The notes below the pieces were generated by a model that worked only from the letters and a program-made list of their open reading frames with translations, was not told the origin of the DNA and ran no database searches. From Candidatus Omnitrophota bacterium (lineage in GTDB: Bacteria; Omnitrophota; Koll11; Zapsychrales; Fredricksoniimonadaceae): DNA of 5,193 bases. This document shows, in pieces, positions 1 through 5,193 of this stretch. Both the position numbers and the translations under genes were made by a program. Where the stretch lies: NCBI GenBank assembly GCA_023247595.1, contig JAHFGF010000120.1:1-5193 (forward strand), in the 5' to 3' direction. Numbering within the stretch: the stretch's first letter is position 1; each line of letters begins with the position of its first letter.

Positions 1-272
1 GTCAGGATTCGATTGACCAATTCCGTCAGGGAGGACGCGCGGATCTCGTCGGCAAAGAAGAAGTTGAGCTGGGTTTTCTTAAGGCCTATCTGCCTGCTGA
101 AATGTCTGAAGCCGATATCCGCAAGATTATTCAGGATGTGATCAAACAGGCCGGCGCGTCCTCGATTAAAGATATGGGGAAGGTCATGAAAGAAGCCGGC
201 GTCCAGTTGGCAGGCCGGGCTGACAATAAACTGGTCAGTGAAATTGTCAAATCAGAATTAACCAAAGCGTAA
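1..272 (+). CDS. yqeY: YqeY-family (GatB/YqeY domain) protein, C-terminal part
   Basis: This is the last 89 residues of a gene that begins before the window. The reading frame has codons starting at base 3 and ends at TAA 270-272. The visible protein has the typical YqeY tail: an acidic-basic helix ending in EVELGFLKAYLPAEMSE, then the GASSIKDMGKVMK segment, then GRADNKLVSEIVKSEL near the end. Family members are about 150 residues, so roughly 60 residues are missing upstream. The fold resembles the tail domain of GatB, the tRNA-dependent amidotransferase subunit, which suggests tRNA binding, but the cellular role of stand-alone YqeY proteins is not settled. In many bacteria yqeY lies near rpsU, which cannot be tested here. 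The next gene begins 42 bases later in the same frame. Family assignment is firm; function is not. Confidence 0.9.
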   Translation, partial: QDSIDQFRQGGRADLVGKEEVELGFLKAYLPAEMSEADIRKIIQDVIKQAGASSIKDMGKVMKEAGVQLAGRADNKLVSEIVKSELTKA

Positions 273-287
273 GAGCTTTTTTATTTA
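264..287 (+). terminator. weak terminator-like stem at the yqeY end
   Basis: A 5-bp stem (AAAGC 264-268 with GCTTT 275-279, loop GTAAGA) overlaps the yqeY stop codon and runs into a T-rich stretch, TTTTTATTTA. The stem is short and contains only two G-C pairs, and it lies inside the coding end. It may only attenuate transcription, or be chance, so read-through into the deacetylase gene is quite possible. Confidence 0.25.
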
Positions 288-290
288 ATT

Positions 291-302
291 GGAAATATTT
301 CC
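291..302. repeat. perfect 12-bp palindrome before the deacetylase gene
   Basis: GGAAATATTTCC is a perfect palindrome ending 12 bases before the deacetylase ATG, in the 42-base gap. It could be a small operator, but a palindrome this short in AT-rich sequence can arise by chance. No second copy was noticed in the window. Confidence 0.3.
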
Positions 303-314
303 GGCAAGCCGTTC

Positions 315-1097
315 ATGCGTTTTATAAAGAGATCTTTTTTTTATTTTTTGGTCGGTATGATTATTTGGACAGGTTTTGTTTTTTTTGTCCGGGATAAATA
401 CACCGTTCCTATTTTGATGTATCATCGTGTTGCTTCCTTCGGAGCGACCGGTGAATTAAACGTTGTATCCCAGAAGTCCTTTGACCGCCAGATGAAGTAT
501 TTAAAGAAGCACGGCTATCATGTCATCAGCCTGGATGACTTGATCCAGGGGATTACAAAAGGGGTTTTGTTTTACCGTAAAAGCGTGGTCATCACATTTG
601 ACGACGGATACGAAGATAACTATGCCAAGGCTTTTCCGACCCTGAAGCGGTATGGTTTCCCTGCCATCATTTTTGTCATTTCGGATTCTGTTGGAAAAGA
701 AGGGTTCGTGAATTGGAAGCAGTTATTGGAAATGCAGGGGCAAGAAATTTTGATCGGCAGTCATACACGTAGTCATGCCTATTTGCCGGATGTTCCCTCT
801 CAGGAACAATTGCTGGATGAAATTGTTAACAGCAAAAGGGATTTAGAAAAGGCTTTGGGTACTGAAATCAAATATTTTTCCTATCCCAGCGGAGGATATA
901 CGGAAGAAATCAAAGAAATGATCGTCAATGCCAAATACAAAGGCGCCTGCGCGACAAATCGGGGATATGACCGATTTAATACCGGTGTGTATGAACTCAA
1001 ACGGATCCGCATCAGCAACAACGATAATGCCGTTGTCATGTGGGCCAAACTTTCCGGATACTACAATCTTTTCAGACAATTTAAAAATTCGTATTGA
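315..1097 (+). CDS. membrane-anchored polysaccharide deacetylase (NodB/CE4 family)
   Basis: Predicted metal-dependent enzyme that removes N- or O-acetyl groups from a polysaccharide outside the cytoplasm. Residues 1-6 are basic (R2, K5, R6) and residues 7-25 form a hydrophobic segment without an obvious cleavage site, so the protein is probably an N-terminal anchor type with the catalytic domain outside. PILMYHRV (32-39) is the entry strand seen in the IcaB/PgaB-like branch. Motif 1 is TFDDGY (94-99), with D96 as expected base and D97 as metal ligand. Motif 2 is SHTRSH (149-154), with H150 and H154 as metal ligands. YPSGGY (190-195) is the motif 3 equivalent, and LKRIRI (228-233) is a common late strand. 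At 260 residues it is a complete single-domain member with all metal ligands present. The ATG at 315 is the first start after the upstream stop in this frame; no good Shine-Dalgarno precedes it. The next gene follows after 18 bases. The substrate (peptidoglycan, chitin-like, PNAG-like or xylan-like) cannot be read from sequence. Confidence 0.93.
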   Translation: MRFIKRSFFYFLVGMIIWTGFVFFVRDKYTVPILMYHRVASFGATGELNVVSQKSFDRQMKYLKKHGYHVISLDDLIQGITKGVLFYRKSVVITFDDGYEDNYAKAFPTLKRYGFPAIIFVISDSVGKEGFVNWKQLLEMQGQEILIGSHTRSHAYLPDVPSQEQLLDEIVNSKRDLEKALGTEIKYFSYPSGGYTEEIKEMIVNAKYKGACATNRGYDRFNTGVYELKRIRISNNDNAVVMWAKLSGYYNLFRQFKNSY

Positions 1098-1115
1098 CCC
1101 AATTAGAGAGAAAGC

Positions 1116-4100
1116 ATGGACATGATGAAACACGCGAATAGGAAAAAGGATCAACGCTATCAGCTAAACACCGACGGTTCATTTGTGATCCAGGATTATC
1201 ATCAATCAAAACCGTTTTCGAATTTCTTTCCCGGTGTCGCCGGAATTTGGGGAATTCCCATGTGGGTTTTTTATGTTAACCGCGGACAGGGAATTTCCAG
1301 CTTCGGGATTGAGTCCAAAGACCGTGCCATCCTTGAATTTCTTCCGGCCAACAAGGCTTACCGAATGGCATCAACGCAGGGTTTCCGAACTTTTATCAAA
1401 GTCGGTTCGGGCAATAACGAAAAATTTTATGAGCCGTTTCAGAATCAGTTGGCGTCCCAAGCTTCGGTACGGCGCCGTATGATTGTGTCATCCCATGATT
1501 TGACGATTGAAGAAATCAATCCAACTTTGGGTCTTAAGATCCAGGTCAATTATTTCACGATGCCGCAGGAGCCGTTTGCCGCTTTGGTGCGCAGAGTCAA
1601 GATTGAGAATATTTTCAAGAAAAGTTTATCCATTCAGATGATTGACGGTTTGCCGGTGATCCTGCCGTACGGCATGAAGGATTGGCTGTCGAAAAACATG
1701 TCCAGAACCGTCGAGGCCTGGGTTAAGGTCAGTAATGTCAACAAGCGGGCGCCGTATTATCAGCTGAATGTGGAAGTGGCTGACACGCCTCAGGTGACGC
1801 ATATTCATGAGGGGAATTTTTATTTCAGTTTTGACTCAAGTTCCCAGGCTAAAAATAATTTATTGATGCCGCTTATCGATCCAACGTGTGTTTTTGGGCA
1901 ATCCTCGGATTTCTTGGTTCCTGAAAAGTTTATTAAGACTGGGACATTTCAAGTGCCCCAGGAACAGTTCAGCAGCAACCGTACGCCGTCGGCATTCAGC
2001 TACAGTCAATTTACTTTGAAACCCAAGGCAGCTAAGGAAATCATTTCCTTGGTCGGATTCTCGCATGACATGGCACAGTTAACCCGCATTGTGTCGCGGG
2101 CTTCAAAGAAATCCTTCATTGAAGAAAAAGCGCAACAAAACCGTACCCTGATTGAAGAAATCAAACAGATGTGTTTTACCCGTAGTTCGTCGGGGGCGTT
2201 TAACCATTATTGCGGCCAGACCTTTTTGGATAATGTTCTTCGTGGCGGCCTGCCGGTTTCTCTTAAGACCGCGTCTGGTCCGGTCGCGTTTAACGTGTAT
2301 AGCCGTAAACATGGCGATCCGGAACGTGATTATAATTTTTTTACTCTGGCTCCGACTTATTTATCACAGGGCAACGGCAATTTTCGTGATGTGAATCAGA
2401 ACCGCCGCAATGACGTGTGGTTTAACCGCGACGTTAAGGATTCGGCCGTCATCAATTTTTTCAGCCTTCAGCAGGCCGACGGATATAATCCGCTGGTGGT
2501 CCGGGGATTGATGTTTTCTATCCACGATGAAAGCGCTGTTCATGATTTATTAAATAAATATGTTCAAGGGGACAATAAAGAAAAGCTCAAGGACTTGATG
2601 ATCAAAGGTTTTATGCCCGGCGATCTTTTTAAGACGATTTATCAGCATGGACTTAAATTATCCTGTTCTCCCATGGAATTTATGAACCAGGTGCTCGGCC
2701 ATGGCCAGAAGCAGGAACTGGCGGATCACGGGGAAGGTTTCTGGAGCGATCATTGGACCTATAACATTGACCTTCTGGAAAGTTATCTGGCTGTTTATCC
2801 GGAACGCCTTAAAGAAATTCTTTTGGATAAAAAAGTGTTCAGCTTCTTTTTTAATAATCACTATGTGCTGCCCCGGGACCAGCGGTATGTGCACACCAAA
2901 TATGGCGTGCGGCAATATCATTCCGTCGTGGAAAGGGAAGGCGAAACGCATGCCAAGCAAAAAGGGTTTAAGTTAAGAACAAAGAATGGCCAGGGGGAGA
3001 TTTATTCAACCACTTTGTTGGTGAAATTATTATGTCTGATTGCCAATAAAGCGGCAACGCTTGATCCCAGCGGCATCGGTATTGAAATGGAAGCGGAGAA
3101 ACCCAATTGGTATGACGCGCTCAACGGACTTCCAGGGCTTTTGGGCTCGTCCATATCCGAGACGCTGGAACTCAAGCGGTATGCCATGTTTGTGCTTTCA
3201 TCGCTGGATCAATTAGCCTGCTCCAACCAGGACCGTGTTGAAGTTTTTCATGAATTGGCTGATTTTATCCATGGATTGGCCGACGCGTTAACCACGTCGA
3301 TTGACCCGCTGACTTATTGGAAGAAATCAAACGACGTCAAAGAAAGCTATCGAACGTCTGTCCGTTTGGGCGTAAGCGGAGAAGAGAAACCGTTGAGTAT
3401 TGAAACGGCCAGGAAGTTTTTAAATCTCGTTGTTGCCAAAACAAATCAGGCCTATGAAGAGGCAAGAGGCAAGAGCGACCTTTTTGCCACGTATTTCTTT
3501 CATGAAGTCACCGATTACGAAAATTTAGACAGCAAACATCACGACGGAACAACCCGCGTGCGGCCTTTGGCGTTCAAACGTCATGAGCTTCCATTCTTTT
3601 TGGAAGGCTTTGTGCATGCGCTTAAAGTCGGCCATCCGAAGCAGGCCAAAGCGCTTTACCATGCCGTTAAGAGAAGTAAACTTTATGACAAAAAGCTTGG
3701 GATGTATAAGGTCAACGCTAATCTTTCATCGGAATCCGAGGAGATCGGCAGAACGCGGATTTTTCCATCCGGCTGGCTTGAAAATGAATCCATTTGGCTT
3801 CATATGGAATATAAATATTTTCTGGAATTACTGCGTAACGGCTTAGCGGAAGAATTTTTTGCTGAAGCCGCGACCGCGATGATTCCGTTTTTGGACGCGA
3901 ATGTTTATGGGCGAAGTATTTTAGAAAACTCGTCGTTCATTGCCAGCAGCGCGCATGAAGACGAGTCTCTGCACGGCCAGGGATTTGTCGCGCGTTTGTC
4001 GGGCAGTACGGCGGAATTTCTGCACATGTGGCTGATGATGAACCTGGGGCCAAGGCCGTTTCGTTTATCCGCGCAGGGAGAATTGTCTTTAAGTTTTGAA

Positions 4101-4415
4101 CCAATGTTGCCCGCGCATTTATTCACCACAGAAAAAACTGAGGCGGAATATCTGGTTAAAGGAAAAAAATGGCAAAAGATAAGCCTTCCTACTAACAGCT
4201 ACGCGTTTAATCTGCTGGGGCAGACGTTGGTTGTTTATCATAATCCGACTAAGAAAAATACATTCGGGTCCAATAAAGGTGTCGTGACGCGAATGGAAAT
4301 TCGATATCCGAATAAACCAAAAGCGGTTATTGTCGAAGGTTCATCCGTCAGCGGCAAACGGGCAGAAGACATTCGAAACAATTGCGTTGAACGAATTGAT
4401 ATCTATTTGAATTAA
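1116..4415 (+). CDS. large GH94-like glycoside phosphorylase (cellobiose phosphorylase-like, clan GH-Q)
   Basis: Predicted cytoplasmic enzyme of the cellobiose-phosphorylase type, which reversibly splits a beta-glucoside with phosphate to give a sugar 1-phosphate. The N-terminal part (about 30-330) is the beta-sandwich-like region, with conserved-looking FSNFFPGVAGIWGIPMWVFY (34-53), FLPANKAY (75-82) and GFRTFIK (89-95). The (alpha/alpha)6 barrel follows. GFWSDHW (541-547) and NWYDALNG (664-671) resemble the GH94 substrate-binding Asp motif and the W-x-D motif carrying the general acid, here W665/D667. FPSGWLENESIWLH (883-896) and ENSSFIASSAHEDESLHGQG (937-956) then LSGSTAEF (961-968) resemble the GH94 phosphate-site segments, with H896 and S962-G963 as candidates. 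At 1,099 residues it is well above the usual 800 or so of classical GH94, so a GH149/GH161-type relative is possible. No signal peptide or membrane segment is seen. ATG 1116 follows GAGAG (1106-1110); in-frame ATGs at 1122 and 1125 are alternatives. Fold is likely; exact substrate is unknown. Confidence 0.85.
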   Translation: MDMMKHANRKKDQRYQLNTDGSFVIQDYHQSKPFSNFFPGVAGIWGIPMWVFYVNRGQGISSFGIESKDRAILEFLPANKAYRMASTQGFRTFIKVGSGNNEKFYEPFQNQLASQASVRRRMIVSSHDLTIEEINPTLGLKIQVNYFTMPQEPFAALVRRVKIENIFKKSLSIQMIDGLPVILPYGMKDWLSKNMSRTVEAWVKVSNVNKRAPYYQLNVEVADTPQVTHIHEGNFYFSFDSSSQAKNNLLMPLIDPTCVFGQSSDFLVPEKFIKTGTFQVPQEQFSSNRTPSAFSYSQFTLKPKAAKEIISLVGFSHDMAQLTRIVSRASKKSFIEEKAQQNRTLIEEIKQMCFTRSSSGAFNHYCGQTFLDNVLRGGLPVSLKTASGPVAFNVYSRKHGDPERDYNFFTLAPTYLSQGNGNFRDVNQNRRNDVWFNRDVKDSAVINFFSLQQADGYNPLVVRGLMFSIHDESAVHDLLNKYVQGDNKEKLKDLMIKGFMPGDLFKTIYQHGLKLSCSPMEFMNQVLGHGQKQELADHGEGFWSDHWTYNIDLLESYLAVYPERLKEILLDKKVFSFFFNNHYVLPRDQRYVHTKYGVRQYHSVVEREGETHAKQKGFKLRTKNGQGEIYSTTLLVKLLCLIANKAATLDPSGIGIEMEAEKPNWYDALNGLPGLLGSSISETLELKRYAMFVLSSLDQLACSNQDRVEVFHELADFIHGLADALTTSIDPLTYWKKSNDVKESYRTSVRLGVSGEEKPLSIETARKFLNLVVAKTNQAYEEARGKSDLFATYFFHEVTDYENLDSKHHDGTTRVRPLAFKRHELPFFLEGFVHALKVGHPKQAKALYHAVKRSKLYDKKLGMYKVNANLSSESEEIGRTRIFPSGWLENESIWLHMEYKYFLELLRNGLAEEFFAEAATAMIPFLDANVYGRSILENSSFIASSAHEDESLHGQGFVARLSGSTAEFLHMWLMMNLGPRPFRLSAQGELSLSFEPMLPAHLFTTEKTEAEYLVKGKKWQKISLPTNSYAFNLLGQTLVVYHNPTKKNTFGSNKGVVTRMEIRYPNKPKAVIVEGSSVSGKRAEDIRNNCVERIDIYLN

Positions 4416-4439
4416 ATGCTTGAGATCTCCGCGATGGCC

Positions 4440-4475
4440 TTTCTTAAATCATAAGAAAATTCTAATTTTATTTTA
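4440..4475 (+). terminator. AT-rich hairpin with T-rich tail after the phosphorylase gene
   Basis: TTTCTTA (4440-4446) pairs perfectly with TAAGAAA (4452-4458) around a five-base loop, AATCA, and is followed by the T-rich stretch 4459-4475. It begins 25 bases after the phosphorylase stop. The position suits a rho-independent terminator, but the stem has only one G-C pair, so it would be weak. Confidence 0.4.
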
Positions 4476-4500
4476 ACGTTCCATTCATATTGAATATGCT
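4472..4500 (+). promoter_or_regulatory. possible sigma-70-type promoter for the moxR gene
   Basis: TATGCT (4495-4500) is a fair -10 match, and TTTAAC (4472-4477) lies 17 bases upstream as a poor -35 (3 of 6 consensus positions). They sit in the only sizeable gap of the window, 35 bases before the moxR start and just after a hairpin. The case rests more on location than on the boxes. Confidence 0.3.
4486..4498. promoter_or_regulatory. 13-bp palindrome, possible operator upstream of moxR
   Basis: CATATT-G-AATATG is a perfect inverted repeat with 6-bp arms and one central base. It overlaps the proposed -10 box, where a bound repressor would block transcription. AT-rich sequence makes short palindromes common, so this is only a candidate site. 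Confidence 0.3.
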
Positions 4501-4524
4501 ATTTTTTTCTCCGAAGATTTAACT

Positions 4525-4531
4525 AGGGAGG
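4525..4531 (+). promoter_or_regulatory. strong ribosome binding site of moxR
   Basis: AGGGAGG lies four bases before the ATG at 4536 and decides that start. It is the only strong Shine-Dalgarno sequence in the window; the two preceding genes have weak or no visible sites. Confidence 0.85.
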
Positions 4532-4535
4532 TTTT

Positions 4536-5193
4536 ATGGCAGATACGGCAATCACGCTCATTAATGAAAAGGTTAAAAGGGAAGGCGCATGTGTCAGTGC
4601 GATTCTGATGGAATCGCAAAAAGTGATCGTGGGCCAGGAATATCTTTTGGAACGTTTAATGGTGGGGCTTTTGGCCAATGGGCATGTCTTGATTGAAGGC
4701 GTTCCTGGTTTGGCCAAAACCACTGCGGTTAAGACGCTCGCCCAGACCATCCAGGCCAAATTTCAGCGTCTGCAGTTTACGCCCGATATGCTGCCGGCGG
4801 ATTTAACTGGAACGCTCATTTATGATCAGCGCACCGGCCAGTTTAACGTCAAGAAAGGCCCGATTTTTGCCAATATTATTCTTGCCGATGAAATCAACCG
4901 CGCGCCGGCCAAAGTGCAGAGCGCTCTTCTGGAAGCGATGCAGGAACGGCAAGTGACTATCGGGGAGGAAACACTTAAACTCGAGGAACCGTTTATTGTC
5001 TTAGCCACCCAGAATCCGATTGAGCAGGAAGGAACGTACGCGCTTCCCGAGGCCCAGGTGGATCGTTTTATGCTCAAACTCAAAGTGTCTTATCCCAGTA
5101 AAGAAGAAGAACTCAAAATCCTCAAGCGCATGGCTTTTACCCGGTCGTCCATTACGGTCAATCAGATCACAACTCCTCAGGATATCGCCCGTC
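4536..5193 (+). CDS. MoxR-family AAA+ ATPase, N-terminal part
   Basis: The first 219 residues of a gene that runs off the window; the family is usually about 310-330 residues, so about two thirds is visible. MoxR proteins are cytoplasmic AAA+ ATPases thought to act as chaperones that help mature or activate partner proteins, often ones with von Willebrand factor A domains. Visible landmarks are VIVGQE (30-35), Walker A GVPGLAKTT (55-63, K61), the LQFTPDMLPADLTG segment (79-92), KGPIFANIILADEINRAP (107-124) containing Walker B with D118-E119, LLEAMQERQVT (131-141), sensor 1 ATQNP (157-161), and GTYALPEAQVDRF (166-178). All ATP-binding and hydrolysis motifs expected in this part are intact. Start choice is firm because of the AGGGAGG site. 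The gene is separated from the phosphorylase by 120 bases and likely heads its own unit. Usual partners are a DUF58 protein and VWA proteins downstream, which lie outside the window. Confidence 0.95.
   Translation, partial: MADTAITLINEKVKREGACVSAILMESQKVIVGQEYLLERLMVGLLANGHVLIEGVPGLAKTTAVKTLAQTIQAKFQRLQFTPDMLPADLTGTLIYDQRTGQFNVKKGPIFANIILADEINRAPAKVQSALLEAMQERQVTIGEETLKLEEPFIVLATQNPIEQEGTYALPEAQVDRFMLKLKVSYPSKEEELKILKRMAFTRSSITVNQITTPQDIAR

Noticed and set aside
1094..1099. TTGACC as a possible -35 box for the phosphorylase gene
   Set aside because: It coincides with the deacetylase stop region and has no -10-like hexamer at 16-18 bases downstream, where the coding sequence already begins.
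843..1154. 103-codon open frame on the minus strand across the end of the deacetylase gene
   Set aside because: It overlaps a gene with clear family motifs, spans the operon gap, and its translation shows no recognisable domain.
2658..2976. Open frames on both strands of about 90-100 codons inside the phosphorylase gene
   Set aside because: They lie wholly within the GH94-like coding region and encode low-quality, motif-free sequences.
3458..3471. Two tandem copies of AGAGGCA
   Set aside because: Only two 7-base copies within coding sequence; does not preserve reading frame as a repeat and is likely chance.
4523..5083. Two minus-strand open frames opposite the moxR gene
   Set aside because: The + strand frame carries all MoxR motifs; the minus frames are its complement with Ser/Ala-rich, domain-free translations.
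1..5193. Possible novel defence, mobile or RNA-based system
   Set aside because: All genes belong to known housekeeping or carbohydrate families, gaps are short, and no direct repeats, array, transposase or structured RNA was seen.

Overview
The window is an ordinary-looking, densely packed piece of bacterial chromosome with every gene on the + strand. It holds the 3' end of a YqeY-family gene (to 272), a complete membrane-anchored polysaccharide deacetylase of the NodB/CE4 type (315-1097), a very large complete gene for a GH94-like glycoside phosphorylase (1116-4415), and the 5' part of a MoxR-type AAA+ ATPase gene (4536 to the window end). Non-coding gaps are 42, 18 and 120 bases. I see no tRNA, rRNA, CRISPR array, insertion sequence or other mobile element.

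The organism cannot be named from this sequence. Base composition is moderate, start codons are ATG, and one gene (moxR) has a strong AGGGAGG ribosome binding site. Large GH94-like proteins of this 1,100-residue type occur, from general memory, in several phyla. A Gram-negative-type anaerobe or a candidate phylum such as Omnitrophota would fit the gene mix, but that is a weak guess.

The deacetylase and phosphorylase genes are 18 bases apart and probably co-transcribed. The deacetylase is predicted to be held at the outer face of the inner membrane, where it would remove acetyl groups from an extracytoplasmic polysaccharide. The phosphorylase has no visible signal peptide and should be cytoplasmic, where it would cleave or build a glucoside using inorganic phosphate. 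Whether they share one glycan pathway is open. The yqeY gene ends 42 bases before the deacetylase, with only a weak terminator-like stem between them. The moxR gene follows a 120-base gap holding an AT-rich hairpin, a perfect palindrome and possible promoter elements, so it probably starts a new transcription unit that continues past the window.

I found no clearly new system. The best lead is the 1,099-residue phosphorylase. Its candidate catalytic residues can be placed by spacing against classical GH94 enzymes, but it is about 300 residues longer and its substrate is unknown.
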